A DNA stretch of 64,000 nt from Taishania sp037189645 (GTDB lineage Bacteria > Bacteroidota > Bacteroidia > Flavobacteriales_D > Crocinitomicaceae): positions 340,312-404,311 of the forward strand of contig JBBCIY010000004.1 of NCBI GenBank assembly GCA_037189645.1, read 5' to 3'. Positions within the stretch are counted from its first letter, which is position 1, and the number at the start of each line of letters is the position of its first letter. Below the pieces are notes generated by a model, which was not told the DNA's origin, did not search any database, and worked only from the letters and a program-made list of their open reading frames with translations. Below, in pieces: positions 26,569-35,427 of this stretch. Made by a program: the position numbers and the translations under genes.

Positions 26569-26865
26569 CTAATCTGCTAATTTACCTTTGTACCTTTTCA
26601 CTTGCCTGCGCAATGCTTCTACTGCTAAATCAGTTGCTTCTTCAAAGCTCTTGCATTGTTTTTTAGCGAATAATTCTCTGCCGGGCAATAAAATCTTGAT
26701 CTCTGCCAGTTTATTTTCCTTTTCCTGGTCTTTATCTACCCGCAGGAACACTTCTCCTGCTATTATATTGTCAAAAAACAGTTGTAGCTTGTTTACTTTA
26801 TCATTCACAAATGTTATCAACTTGTGATCCGCTGTGAAATTTACTGAATTAACTTTAATGTCCAT
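26569..26865 (-). CDS. raiA: Ribosome-associated inhibitor / hibernation promoting factor (short HPF)
   Basis: A 98-residue RaiA/HPF-type protein of the beta-alpha-beta-beta-beta-alpha fold: MDIKVNSVNFTADHKLITFVNDKVNKL, then LPGRELFAKKQCKSFEEATDLAVEALRRQVKRYKGK. These proteins bind the 30S decoding centre and inactivate or dimerise ribosomes in stationary phase. It starts two bases after the recombinase stop in a conserved rpsU-xer-raiA order. The long-form C-terminal dimerisation domain is absent. Confidence 0.92.
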   Translation of the reverse strand: MDIKVNSVNFTADHKLITFVNDKVNKLQLFFDNIIAGEVFLRVDKDQEKENKLAEIKILLPGRELFAKKQCKSFEEATDLAVEALRRQVKRYKGKLAD

Positions 26866-26867
26866 GG

Positions 26868-27746
26868 CTAATCTGTTTTACGCCCACGAGGGTGGGCAAG
26901 TGAATAAATATTATTTAACTGTGCAAAAGAATTGTGTGTGTATACCTGCGTTGCAGCCAGATTTGCGTGTCCTAACAAGGACTTGATGGTTTCTATCCCG
27001 GCCCCGTTATTCAGCATGTGAGTTGCAAATGTATGGCGAAGAACGTGTGGACTACACTTTTGTAATTCCGTTGCCAAAGCAAGATAAGCATTTATTTTAC
27101 GATAAACAAACTTTGGATATAATTTATTGCCTTTATCTGTTAAAATAAGTGAATTGCTCTGAAAGCCCTTTTCTGCGCATTCTTTCCGGTAGATTTCAAT
27201 CTGCTGCCTCAGGCCTTCGGAGATAGGAATAATGCGCTCTTTGTCCCGCTTTCCCCTGACTTTTATTTTGTTGTCATATACACTCATGGTAGTAAGTTCG
27301 ATCAACTCATTCAGCCGGATTCCTGTCTGGTAAAACAATTCAATCATTAATGCATCTCTCAGGCTAAGGGAATCTGCCAGCTGGTCGTTTTCCAGCTCGG
27401 ATTCTTTTGCGAATTGCGGGAGCCGCTTTTCGATTTTTGGGCCGTTCAGCCCGGTTACCGGATTCTTTTCGACGATCCCGATCTTTTTCAGGAAACGGAA
27501 ATAGCTCCGTAAGGTTGACAGCTTGCGGTTGACACTTTTGTGAGTGTAGCCTTCTTTCACCAGTGCTACCATCCATCCGCGGATTACTTTTGCCGTGATC
27601 TCATCCAGTTCGTTTTTATTTTGTACGCCGACGTATTCAAAGAACTGGATCAGGTCGTTGCGGTATGCAATGACCGTGTGGCCGGAGTATCTTTTCTCCG
27701 ATTGGATATACGTTTCAAATTCTATGGGAAACAAAAAAGGAGCCAT
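26868..27746 (-). CDS. Tyrosine recombinase, XerC/XerD-like
   Basis: A 292-residue site-specific recombinase. The N-terminal SAM-like core-binding domain covers residues 1-90 (YSGHTVIAYRNDLIQFFEYV). The catalytic domain carries Arg144 in TGIRLNEL, Lys169 in the beta hairpin, His234 and Arg237 in HVLRHTFATHMLNNG, His260 in LLGHANL, and the nucleophile Tyr269, so all active-site residues are present. The placement between rpsU and raiA and the normal length (about 295) point to the chromosomal dimer-resolution enzyme XerC or XerD, not a mobile element integrase. Which of the two cannot be told from this window. Confidence 0.93.
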   Translation of the reverse strand: MAPFLFPIEFETYIQSEKRYSGHTVIAYRNDLIQFFEYVGVQNKNELDEITAKVIRGWMVALVKEGYTHKSVNRKLSTLRSYFRFLKKIGIVEKNPVTGLNGPKIEKRLPQFAKESELENDQLADSLSLRDALMIELFYQTGIRLNELIELTTMSVYDNKIKVRGKRDKERIIPISEGLRQQIEIYRKECAEKGFQSNSLILTDKGNKLYPKFVYRKINAYLALATELQKCSPHVLRHTFATHMLNNGAGIETIKSLLGHANLAATQVYTHNSFAQLNNIYSLAHPRGRKTD

Positions 27747-27789
27747 ACCTGACTCCTTTTACGTATATTTTTATAAAAAGTTATACTTT

Positions 27790-27981
27790 CTATGCTTCAA
27801 TCGATTGCATTTTTTGCTTGTAGACAGCTTTGATCTTTGACTGGCGCTGCAATACAGAAGGCTTGATAAACTCCTTACGGTTACGTAATTCTTTTACAAC
27901 ATTCGTTTTATCGTACTTCTTCTTGTACTTCTTAAGCGCTCTTTCGATGCTTTCGCCTTCTTTTACAGGTATAATCAACAT
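27790..27981 (-). CDS. rpsU: 30S ribosomal protein S21
   Basis: A 63-residue basic protein: MLIIPVKEGESIERALKKYKK at the start, KTNVVKELRNRKEFIKPS in the middle and a lysine/arginine-rich C-terminus. This is bS21 of the small subunit, which lies near the anti-Shine-Dalgarno region of 16S rRNA. It is the first gene of an operon with the recombinase and raiA (43-base gap). Confidence 0.96.
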   Translation of the reverse strand: MLIIPVKEGESIERALKKYKKKYDKTNVVKELRNRKEFIKPSVLQRQSKIKAVYKQKMQSIEA

Positions 27982-28025
27982 ATCTTTTTAAATTTTATTT
28001 TTATCTACTTCTCCAAAACGGACGA

Positions 28026-28054
28026 CAAAGATATACTTTTTTTTCAACAACCAA
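28026..28054 (-). promoter_or_regulatory. Promoter of the rpsU-xer-raiA operon
   Basis: On the minus strand TTG (28054-28052) is followed after 18 bases by a perfect TAnnTTTG box, TATCTTTG (28033-28026). It lies 45 bases before the rpsU ATG. Confidence 0.5.
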
Positions 28055-28058
28055 GCGT

Positions 28059-29198
28059 TTATTTCAAAATTTCTCTGGAAATTACCAATTTTTGAATTTC
28101 GGAAGTTCCTTCACCAATTGTCATCAGCTTCGCGTCACGCAAAAATTTCTCGGCAGGGTACTCTTTTGTATACCCGTATCCTCCCATGATCTGAACTGCC
28201 TCGTTACCACATTTTACAGCTACTTCGGATGCGTAATACTTCGCGTAAGCTCCTTGTCTTGTTAACGGAAGTTTGTTATTCTTCAGGTAAGCCGCCTGGA
28301 ATGTCAGTAATTCAGCCGCTTCTACTTCTGTTGCCATGTCTGCCAGCTTGAATCCGACAGCCTGGAATTGCGCGATCGGTTTTCCGAATTGCTCGCGCTC
28401 TTTGGCATATTTAACAGACGCTTCGTAAGCTCCACGTGCAACACCGCAGCTCAGAGCAGCGATAGAGATCCGTCCTCCGTCCAGAACCTGCATTGCCTGG
28501 ATGAATCCCATTCCTACCTCACCAATAACGTTCTCGTCGGGTACACGGACGTTGTCAAAGATCAGCTCTGCTGTTTCTGAAGCGCGGACACCCAGCTTGT
28601 CTTTGATCTTCACTGCTGAAAATCCGGGAGTTCCTTTCTCGATGATAAATGCTGTGATCCCGCGGCTGTCAAGTAATTCACCTGTTCTTACCAACACGAC
28701 AGCAACATCGCCTGAAAGACCGTGCGTGATCCAGTTTTTCGCACCATTGATCACCCACTCGTTCCCTTCTTTCTTCGCTGTTGTTTTCATCCGCATGGCA
28801 TCGGAACCGGTATTCGGTTCGGTCAGTCCCCATGCTCCGATGAACTCACCTGACGCGAGTTTTGGAAGGTACTTACGTTTCTGTTCTTCTGTTCCATGGT
28901 AATAAATGTGGCCGGTACACAAGGAGTTGTGAGCGGCAACGCTCAATCCGAGTCCGCCACACACTTTCCCGATTTCGATCAGTGCTGTTACATACTCGTC
29001 GTAGGAGAAACCGCTTCCTCCGTACTCTTCCGGAATGTAGATACCAAGCAAGCCCAGCTCACCCAGTTTTTTCATCGTTTCTACCGGGAAATACTCATCT
29101 GCATCCCATTGATTCAGGTAAGGTCTTACCTCTTTTTCCGTAAAATCGCGCACCATTTGCGCAATCATCTTTTGATTCTCGTTTAAACCAAAGTCCAT
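28059..29198 (-). CDS. Acyl-CoA dehydrogenase (short-chain/butyryl type)
   Basis: A 379-residue FAD flavoenzyme introducing the alpha-beta double bond in acyl-CoA beta-oxidation. It has the expected N-terminal helical domain (MDFGLNENQKMIAQMVRDF), the middle beta domain with GAWGLTEPNTGSDAMRM and WVINGAKNWITHG, and the C-terminal helices with REQFGKPIAQFQAVGFKLADMA, RDAKLMTIGEGTSEIQ and the base Glu363. Length and the E-G-T-S-E-I motif match the butyryl-CoA/short-chain group. The electron acceptor (ETF) gene is not in the window. It is transcribed alone. Confidence 0.95.
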   Translation of the reverse strand: MDFGLNENQKMIAQMVRDFTEKEVRPYLNQWDADEYFPVETMKKLGELGLLGIYIPEEYGGSGFSYDEYVTALIEIGKVCGGLGLSVAAHNSLCTGHIYYHGTEEQKRKYLPKLASGEFIGAWGLTEPNTGSDAMRMKTTAKKEGNEWVINGAKNWITHGLSGDVAVVLVRTGELLDSRGITAFIIEKGTPGFSAVKIKDKLGVRASETAELIFDNVRVPDENVIGEVGMGFIQAMQVLDGGRISIAALSCGVARGAYEASVKYAKEREQFGKPIAQFQAVGFKLADMATEVEAAELLTFQAAYLKNNKLPLTRQGAYAKYYASEVAVKCGNEAVQIMGGYGYTKEYPAEKFLRDAKLMTIGEGTSEIQKLVISREILK

Positions 29199-29240
29199 TG
29201 TTCTGTCAGTTTTGGGGTACTTAACTGTGTTTATTCTCTA

Positions 29241-29768
29241 TTAATAGCTTGCTAAAGTAATAATTTTGTTTGAAAAATCCTCTAATTTTGATTTTCCATC
29301 CAAAAAATCCAATCCTACCAGGAAGTTAAATCCTGCGATCTCACCGCCACATTTTTTTATCAGGTGCGCAGCGGCTTCTGCGGAGCCTCCGGTTGCGAGC
29401 AGATCGTCATGGATCAATACCCGTTGCCCGTTTTTTACCGCGTCTACGTGCATTTCTATTGTTGAAGTCCCGTATTCCAGTTCGTAATCATGGCTGATTT
29501 TATTATAGGGTAATTTCCCTTTTTTACGGATCAGCACAAAAGGAATGCCCAGGCGGATCGCCAGTGGGAAGCCGAACAGGAATCCCCGGCTTTCAATTCC
29601 CGCAATGATGTCAATGTTCTGATCTTTGTATATTCCCACGAGGTGATCCAGTATTTGCCCGGATACCTCGGGATTGAGCATGATGGGAGTAATATCCTTG
29701 AAAATGATCCCCGGTTTTGGAAAATCAGGAACATCCCGGATAACGGATTTTAATACTTGTTCTATCAT
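29241..29768 (-). CDS. apt: Adenine phosphoribosyltransferase
   Basis: A 175-residue purine-salvage enzyme making AMP from adenine and PRPP. DVPDFPKPGIIFKDITPI is the family N-terminal loop. GIESRGFLFG and the PRPP motif VLIHDDLLATGGSAEAA are intact, as is the C-terminal FNFLVGLDFLDG. Length is standard. It lies 42 bases upstream of no further minus-strand gene start but is followed by the acyl-CoA dehydrogenase gene, whose ATG is 42 bases downstream. Confidence 0.97.
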   Translation of the reverse strand: MIEQVLKSVIRDVPDFPKPGIIFKDITPIMLNPEVSGQILDHLVGIYKDQNIDIIAGIESRGFLFGFPLAIRLGIPFVLIRKKGKLPYNKISHDYELEYGTSTIEMHVDAVKNGQRVLIHDDLLATGGSAEAAAHLIKKCGGEIAGFNFLVGLDFLDGKSKLEDFSNKIITLASY

Positions 29769-29985
29769 TTCTACATCTTAAATTAGTGAGCAGAATACCA
29801 TTTAAATTTGCCCGAAATTAGTGTTTTTGTGCGTATGATTGTATTTTTTGTTGAGAGATCCGGGAATTATTTTACAGATACAGCGCAACGCAGTAATCAA
29901 TATCTCCTTCCTGTTTTGACTGCTCCCCTGGCCTCAAAACAAGTGTCTTTTTGGGAAAAAGGGCTGTAAATTTTAGCTCGATTGT

Positions 29986-29993
29986 TATATTTG
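29986..29993 (+). promoter_or_regulatory. TAnnTTTG box upstream of the M43 protease gene
   Basis: TATATTTG lies 21 bases before the ATG at 30015. No good -33 element at 19 bases was seen. Confidence 0.4.
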
Positions 29994-30014
29994 TTGCTTA
30001 AAAGCCAAAAACCT

Positions 30015-31466
30015 ATGCAACGATTACTTTTTTTGCCCGTATTTTTTTTCATTGTAAATCAGATCAATGCTCAGTCAGTAATTAATGAGCTGTTGATTGG
30101 CAATGCACCAGCCGAATCGCCGGCAGCTGTTCATATAGCAGGGTGTGCCAGTTATCAGTTGATGGAGGTTCAGGACAGACAAAGTCCGGGTTATATGGAT
30201 GTATCCAATGACTTTATGCGCCAGATGAAAGATGGTGTTTCCACAGTGAAAAATCAACGTTTTGATGAGGATGATATTATCGTGATACCGGTGGTATTTC
30301 ACGTAGTGTATAATAATGAGGAGGAGAACATCCCGGACTCCGTTCTGCACAATCAGATCGGGATATTAAATGAATGTTTCCGGCGCCAAAATGCTGATAC
30401 GGTAAGTATGCGTGCTGCCTTTTCCGATATCGTGGGAGATAGTAAAATTGAATTTCAATTGGCTGAGTATGATCCTGACGGTTTCCCGACATCCGGAATA
30501 ACACGTACATTTACCAGTGTAGAGCATTTCGGGGGTATTCTGCCCTACGGACCGGGTCAGAATCAGGAAATCATAGAATGGGTTAATGACAGCTTGTTTT
30601 ACAATTTTTTCCGGCTGACAAATGATGACCTGGGAGGAAAGAATGCCTGGGATGTCAACCGTTACCTGAATGTATGGATCGGTGATTTACGGATCATGGA
30701 GCCACAGTTCGGTAATATTGAGGAACAGGTCTATTTCGGGTTGGCAACCCCTCCGTTTGATAATTTAATGAACTGGCCTGATTCAGTCATTCAGGCCCTT
30801 ACTCCTTACGAACAGGGTGTATTGATTCACTACGTGAATATCGGTGCAAACAATCCCAATTCCTTTCCAAGTCCATATACTGTCTACAATGGTATTGTCA
30901 AAACAGGAAAGATACTGGTGCATGAAGTGGGACATTATTTGGGATTGAGGCATATCTGGGGCGATGACAGTAATTGCTCAGTAGATGATTTCATCGATGA
31001 TACTCCGAACAGCAACGGATCCAGTCAGTGGACTTGCAATTATTCCAAAAATACCTGTGTTGATAACATTAACGGTATAGACCTGCCGGATATGATTGAA
31101 AACTACATGGATTATTCCGGTGGGAGCTGCCAGAATTCATTCACGATCGAACAAATTGCTTTTATGAGGCATGTTCTGGGAACTCACAGGACCGATCTGT
31201 TAAGTATAGGCGGCCTTGAGGGCACTGGCGAAAATGACATTACAGTATATCCGAACCCGACTACAGGAACAATCAATGTGGAGCTAAGATCAAACCTGAC
31301 CGACATTGAAGTGAGTGTCCGGAACCTCCAGGGCCAGTTGATAGACAACCAGCATTTTCCTGATGGTAAAGCGATTCATTTAAACATTGACCAGCCGGGC
31401 GGGATTTATTTCGTTGAAATTACTTCGGATGATCGGAGTTCGATAGTTAAGGTTGTCAAAAACTAA
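30015..31466 (+). CDS. Secreted M43-family zinc metalloprotease with T9SS type A tail
   Basis: A 483-residue exported protease. The ATG at 30015 begins the signal peptide (MQRLLFLPVFFFIVNQINAQ); an upstream in-frame start would prepend non-signal residues. A propeptide-like region leads to IPVVFHVVYNN at the start of the catalytic domain. The zinc site HEVGHYLGLRH puts ligands at His303, His307 and His313, with Glu304 as base, and the Met-turn region is MENYMDYSGG. Several cysteines suit a secreted enzyme. The last 75 residues (VYPNPTTGTINVE ... GIYFVEITS) are a type A sorting domain. It would degrade extracellular protein; the target is unknown. Family: pappalysin/ulilysin-like M43B. Confidence 0.92.
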   Translation: MQRLLFLPVFFFIVNQINAQSVINELLIGNAPAESPAAVHIAGCASYQLMEVQDRQSPGYMDVSNDFMRQMKDGVSTVKNQRFDEDDIIVIPVVFHVVYNNEEENIPDSVLHNQIGILNECFRRQNADTVSMRAAFSDIVGDSKIEFQLAEYDPDGFPTSGITRTFTSVEHFGGILPYGPGQNQEIIEWVNDSLFYNFFRLTNDDLGGKNAWDVNRYLNVWIGDLRIMEPQFGNIEEQVYFGLATPPFDNLMNWPDSVIQALTPYEQGVLIHYVNIGANNPNSFPSPYTVYNGIVKTGKILVHEVGHYLGLRHIWGDDSNCSVDDFIDDTPNSNGSSQWTCNYSKNTCVDNINGIDLPDMIENYMDYSGGSCQNSFTIEQIAFMRHVLGTHRTDLLSIGGLEGTGENDITVYPNPTTGTINVELRSNLTDIEVSVRNLQGQLIDNQHFPDGKAIHLNIDQPGGIYFVEITSDDRSSIVKVVKN

Positions 31467-31481
31467 GCAGGTCGAAAGCAG

Positions 31482-32351
31482 CTAGTCCACGGCTAAATAA
31501 GGCTTTATCTTCTCCAGCAGATCTTTGGAAATCAATTCCGACTCCAGCAACTGGTCAGGATCAGTGTATTTCTGAAATTTTACACGCATTTTGACAATGG
31601 AATTTGCAACATTCCAGCTGATGTACGGATGCTTTGCCAGGTCTTCGGCACTGCACGTATTGATATTGATCCGTTTGAGGTTACTTGTACTTATATCAAT
31701 ACGGTCTTTTATCCTGGATAATTTTTCTGCATCAAACCGGTACAGTTCCAGCAGTTGCTCTTTTGAAACATACCCGCCCAGCTTTTCCCTGTATTCCACA
31801 ATTTTGCTGCCGTAGTAATCACCTATTCCCGGCAGTGTCATCAGTTCTTCTTTCGTAGCGGTGTTAATGTCTGTTTTCGTTGTTCTGCTGTCGGCCTTTT
31901 TTTCATTTTTCCACTCCGTTTTTCCGGTTTTTTCCGGGTAGAAGGTAGAGTCTTTGATCAATTCAAATAAGGCATCATCAATTACAAAGATCTGTTTCAG
32001 ATGATCGTTGTTCCTGATCCCTCTTTTTGCAAAATTTACCACAACATTGGCCTGTTTTTCAGACAGTCCCAGTGCCATCCAGTCTGCTGCCCCGTATTCA
32101 TTGGGGTTGAACCGGGAAGAAGGTGCGTTGTACCTTTTCTTTTTGCGGGATTGTTTCTTCTGAATGGAAGAAAATTGCCGGGCTTCCAGCTCTTCAACTC
32201 CCTTATCCAGCTCCTCTACACTGACCAGTATGGGGCTGTTTCCTTTATACCAGCCATACGCCCTGGGCAGCATTGTGACGGCAGCAAGCAGGAAGATCAA
32301 TACGATGATCCCCAGCCTGGTTCTTTTTGATATTTGTTTCGGAAAGGACAA
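31482..32351 (-). CDS. ComEA-like helix-hairpin-helix protein, membrane anchored
   Basis: A 289-residue protein with a short basic N-terminus and one transmembrane helix at about residues 13-32. A HhH-like segment follows (WMALGLSEKQANVVVNFAKRG), then the clear ComEA motif DINTATKEELMTLPGIGDYYG with YREKLGGYVSKEQLLEL, and a further pair starting ININTCSAEDLAKHPYISW. HhH motifs bind DNA backbones non-specifically. In other bacteria ComEA binds incoming DNA in the periplasm; the anchoring fits that but does not prove it. It is the last gene of a four-gene minus-strand operon (gaps 27, 15 and 12 bases). Two to three HhH pairs are more than in a minimal ComEA. Confidence 0.82.
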   Translation of the reverse strand: MSFPKQISKRTRLGIIVLIFLLAAVTMLPRAYGWYKGNSPILVSVEELDKGVEELEARQFSSIQKKQSRKKKRYNAPSSRFNPNEYGAADWMALGLSEKQANVVVNFAKRGIRNNDHLKQIFVIDDALFELIKDSTFYPEKTGKTEWKNEKKADSRTTKTDINTATKEELMTLPGIGDYYGSKIVEYREKLGGYVSKEQLLELYRFDAEKLSRIKDRIDISTSNLKRININTCSAEDLAKHPYISWNVANSIVKMRVKFQKYTDPDQLLESELISKDLLEKIKPYLAVD

Positions 32352-32363
32352 TTAATCAGCCGT

Positions 32364-33245
32364 TTAGAACAAATTTAATGTTTCTTCAATAGTTTTTGGC
32401 TGATAATTTAAAATTCTTTTGGATTTCGACAGATCAAACCCTGTCCTGGGAGGTCTTTTTGCCGGCTGATTGAGTGCCGCGCTTGTAATTCTGTTCAGCC
32501 CGGTAACAGGGTATCCGTAAAATCGCGCGATTTTTTCTACTATTTCATAAACGGAATATGTTTCCGGTCCGCTCAGGTGATAGATTCCCGTTTCGTCCAG
32601 CTCGCAGATACGGATACACCCCCACGCCAGGTCATCCGCCCAGGTTGGAGCCCGGAACTGGTCATCCACAATATTCATGGGTTCTCCTTTCGGCAAAGCT
32701 TCTTTTGCCCACAGGAACAGGTTGGAACGTGACAGATTGACGGCATTTCCGTAAACGATGATCGTGCGCACGATTGAATAGTTGGGATAATTCCCGTTCA
32801 GCAGCAGATCCTCTGCATCTGCTTTTGACCGGGCATAGCAGCTCAGTGGACCTACTTCGTCCTCTTCCGAATAATTTCCCTTCAATCCGTCGAAAACAAA
32901 ATCGGTCGAAAGCAATTGAAAATGTGCGGAAACGGAAACAGCCGCCTGGAGCACATTGTTTGCACCGGTGACATTGATCGCATGGCATTCTTCGGGATTC
33001 AGCTCACAGGCATCCACATTCGTCATCGCGGCAGTATGGATGATATGTGTCGGGCGGAACGCTCTCACAACTTCGTTCACCTGCTTTGAATCACGGATAT
33101 CCATGGGTTTGTAATGTTCATCGGGGCAGTCCGTATTCCGGTTTTTACCGTTCGATGTTGCCAGGAAAGGTATTCCTCGTTTCAACAGCTGCTTTGTGAT
33201 CTTTTGCCCTAAAAGCCCGTTTGACCCGGTGATAAGTAATTTCAT
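32364..33245 (-). CDS. RmlD-type SDR reductase (dTDP-4-dehydrorhamnose reductase-like)
   Basis: A 293-residue extended short-chain dehydrogenase. The NAD(P) Rossmann motif is LLITGSNGLLGQKI near the N-terminus; HTAAMTNVDACE and the catalytic Tyr-x-x-x-Lys (CYARSKADAE) follow, then GPETYSVYEIVEKIA. The closest familiar relative is RmlD, which reduces dTDP-4-keto-rhamnose. No other rml gene is nearby, and it sits in an operon with unrelated genes, so the substrate is uncertain. Confidence 0.85.
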   Translation of the reverse strand: MKLLITGSNGLLGQKITKQLLKRGIPFLATSNGKNRNTDCPDEHYKPMDIRDSKQVNEVVRAFRPTHIIHTAAMTNVDACELNPEECHAINVTGANNVLQAAVSVSAHFQLLSTDFVFDGLKGNYSEEDEVGPLSCYARSKADAEDLLLNGNYPNYSIVRTIIVYGNAVNLSRSNLFLWAKEALPKGEPMNIVDDQFRAPTWADDLAWGCIRICELDETGIYHLSGPETYSVYEIVEKIARFYGYPVTGLNRITSAALNQPAKRPPRTGFDLSKSKRILNYQPKTIEETLNLF

Positions 33246-33260
33246 GATAACAGCTGGATA

Positions 33261-33500
33261 TTACAGGTCCCAAATGGAGGTTTTAGGTTTTTCACGTTGT
33301 AGCTTGAAGTAATGTTTGTGTTCCAGGATCCATGCCATTATGAGGTAAATAATGAGTGGGGATCCAAATGTAAAAAACGATGCATACACAAACCCTACAC
33401 GAACCCTGTCGGTATGGATCCCTAATTTCCTGGCCCACCATTCACACACGCCGAAGGAGCGCATCTCAAAGAAGAATATCAGTTTATTGATCCAACGCAT
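33261..33500 (-). CDS. PspC-domain small membrane protein
   Basis: A 79-residue protein with the PspC pattern FGVCEWWARKLGIHTDRVRVGFVYASF followed by a hydrophobic helix (about residues 37-57) and a charged tail. Free-standing PspC proteins sit in the inner membrane and are linked to envelope stress in other bacteria. It lies in a tight operon between the DUF2851 gene and the SDR gene. No phage-shock pspA gene is seen. Confidence 0.85.
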   Translation of the reverse strand: MRWINKLIFFFEMRSFGVCEWWARKLGIHTDRVRVGFVYASFFTFGSPLIIYLIMAWILEHKHYFKLQREKPKTSIWDL

Positions 33501-33527
33501 AACGGGTTTTCAACAAAATTAATCATT

Positions 33528-34715
33528 TTAGGCGTCACTGTTCAAAATTTTCATACCAACCTGGCAGGTAAAGCATTTTTTGCGGGTACAATGCTCGTTG
33601 TACAGTTCTGTTAACGCCTGGCTTTCATATGCATTCGTTGCACGGATCCCTATTTTCTCCCATTTTCTGAGGATGTAATTTTCTTCGGGTTTCAGCTTTT
33701 CCATAAAGGAGAGTACGAATTCCTTCAGTGATTCGTCTTCCGTACGGATGGATTTTATCCAGTAATAGGGAAGGAGTGCATTGATGAAGAGCTGGTCCAG
33801 TAATTGAGCGGAAATAAAATTCGTATTTTTCTTATTCAGCTCCTCAGCCAGGAAAAGGATATAATCGTGTGCTTCTTCCGGGGACAGGTATTCTGCCAGC
33901 AGCCCAAAGTTACAACGGGCAATGAATTCCGAAAATTGAAGGACCCGTTTTTCGGGGAAGGCAGGAGGCCTCAGCCCTTTTCGTTTCCACAATGCTGCCG
34001 GAATTTCCTGAACGGTTACAGGATTCCCGGGCTCAGTTATAGTGTACAACCCGCTTGCCTGCAGTAACAGTCTTTTCTGAGTTGCCCGGTTCTGTCGTTT
34101 TAGAGTTGCTAATGGAACATGGTTGGTCAGTAATTCGAATGGTCCGCTATTGACTTTTGTTCCGAACGCACGTGCCAGCAAGTTGTATAAGGCAGATGGC
34201 TGATCCAGCTCATCGTACAGGTACAGCAGCTGCCTGGTCTTCCGGTCGAGCCGATCAATGACAGCACGATGGATCATTGTTTTTAAGAAAACAGTATCAA
34301 TCTGCTGGATGGAGTCTTCACAGGGAATGTCTTTCATGGCATTGGCGAATCGTTCCCACTGGGCGTAATGATCTGTGTCGATCAGGTCTTTCAGCTCAAT
34401 GGTAGGCAATGCTGCTCCGTTTAAAATGATTTCCCGGTCATGTTCATAAACAACATGAAGTATGACGTTGTTGTATGCAGCGTCGGTATGGTGTCTGTGC
34501 CTGTACCAGTCAGAGCTTTTGATGTGCATTTCGATCTGCCCGGCCCATTCCATGTGCTCATAGATCATTCGGGCATTGAAAAAATCCGGGCCTGATTCGG
34601 ACATGTTGTGGATGCCGTTATTGAGTACGAGGATTTCCTTGCCTTCCGTTGTTTTCAGCTGATGGAAAGGCAACCGTTTTAATTTCCAGATGAAGTGAAG
34701 GTATGCTTCGGTCAT
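33528..34715 (-). CDS. DUF2851 family protein
   Basis: A 395-residue protein that I match to the DUF2851 family of Bacteroidota. Features seen: ESGPDFFNARMIYEHMEWAG and MHIKSSDWYRHRHHTDAAYNNVILHVVYEHD near the N-terminus, and a C-terminal cysteine cluster (HCTRKKCFTCQVG), perhaps a metal site. The function is unknown. The acidic/His residues of the first motif recall a nuclease-like core, but this is only a visual impression. First gene of the four-gene operon. Confidence 0.8.
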   Translation of the reverse strand: MTEAYLHFIWKLKRLPFHQLKTTEGKEILVLNNGIHNMSESGPDFFNARMIYEHMEWAGQIEMHIKSSDWYRHRHHTDAAYNNVILHVVYEHDREIILNGAALPTIELKDLIDTDHYAQWERFANAMKDIPCEDSIQQIDTVFLKTMIHRAVIDRLDRKTRQLLYLYDELDQPSALYNLLARAFGTKVNSGPFELLTNHVPLATLKRQNRATQKRLLLQASGLYTITEPGNPVTVQEIPAALWKRKGLRPPAFPEKRVLQFSEFIARCNFGLLAEYLSPEEAHDYILFLAEELNKKNTNFISAQLLDQLFINALLPYYWIKSIRTEDESLKEFVLSFMEKLKPEENYILRKWEKIGIRATNAYESQALTELYNEHCTRKKCFTCQVGMKILNSDA

Positions 34716-34841
34716 AACATTAAAAGATAGGTTTTCTTAAAGTTACAAAAAAAGAAAAATGAGTGTATCTTTTTCTGAAGTTTTATTTCTGAGTTTTCTC
34801 CTCAAGAACAAAGTTGCGGTAAAATTCCCTGTACTTTGCAT

Positions 34842-34849
34842 TATCTTTG
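34842..34849 (+). promoter_or_regulatory. TAnnTTTG box upstream of the phosphopantetheinyl transferase gene
   Basis: TATCTTTG lies 35 bases before the ATG at 34885. No TTTG is present at the exact 19-base spacing. Confidence 0.4.
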
Positions 34850-34884
34850 TAAGCATCGCGGGTTTAAAAAAGTAAGAGTTGAAA

Positions 34885-35427
34885 ATGTTTGGTCACTTAT
34901 TGAAAACCAGGAAATACCTTTCGATCCGGGAGGTTGACGGATACGAACAGCGCCTGAAAAACGGGGAGAAAAAGCGTGACCTTGAGAAAAACGAGGTGCG
35001 AAAATCCCTTCAGCTGCTGGGCCTTGACTCTGCTGTCGGGTACAAGGAAAGCGGGCAGCCTTACCTGGAAAAATACCCGGATTTATTTGTATCAATCTCG
35101 CATTCAAAAGGATGGTTCGCCGTATGTGTTTCTGAACAACCCGTAGGGATCGACATTGAGCTGGAGAATCCCAGGATACTGGAAGGTGCTTCTTATTTTG
35201 TCAATGGCCGTGAGCAGCACTTCACCAATGACCTGAGAGCGCTTCACTTGGTGTGGGGCGCCAAAGAAGCATTCTATAAGCTGAAAGAAGGAAAGATAGG
35301 TGATCTGAAGAACGAGGTCACGTTGCTTTCCATTGAAGAAGACAAGACGTTGAAACTGGAATTTGAAAATACTGTTTACGGCTTTGATTTTGAACAGGAG
35401 AATGGGGTTACGGTTGTCGTGAATTAA
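34885..35427 (+). CDS. 4'-phosphopantetheinyl transferase superfamily protein
   Basis: About 180 residues from the ATG at 34885 (a TTG six bases upstream is less likely). The superfamily's Mg/CoA-binding residues are visible: Asp90 and Glu92 in VGIDIELENP and the WGAKEAFYKLK helix with Glu128; SISHSKGW is the first CoA-binding stretch. Such enzymes move phosphopantetheine from CoA to carrier proteins. The length suits the Sfp-like/two-lobed type, although the C-terminal lobe is short. Its last four bases overlap the end of gldE on the other strand, leaving no room for an intergenic terminator. Confidence 0.88.
   Translation: MFGHLLKTRKYLSIREVDGYEQRLKNGEKKRDLEKNEVRKSLQLLGLDSAVGYKESGQPYLEKYPDLFVSISHSKGWFAVCVSEQPVGIDIELENPRILEGASYFVNGREQHFTNDLRALHLVWGAKEAFYKLKEGKIGDLKNEVTLLSIEEDKTLKLEFENTVYGFDFEQENGVTVVVN

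Noticed and set aside
26868..27746. Integrase of a mobile element
   Set aside because: It sits between rpsU and raiA in a conserved housekeeping order, with no attachment sites or cargo genes, so XerC/D is more likely.
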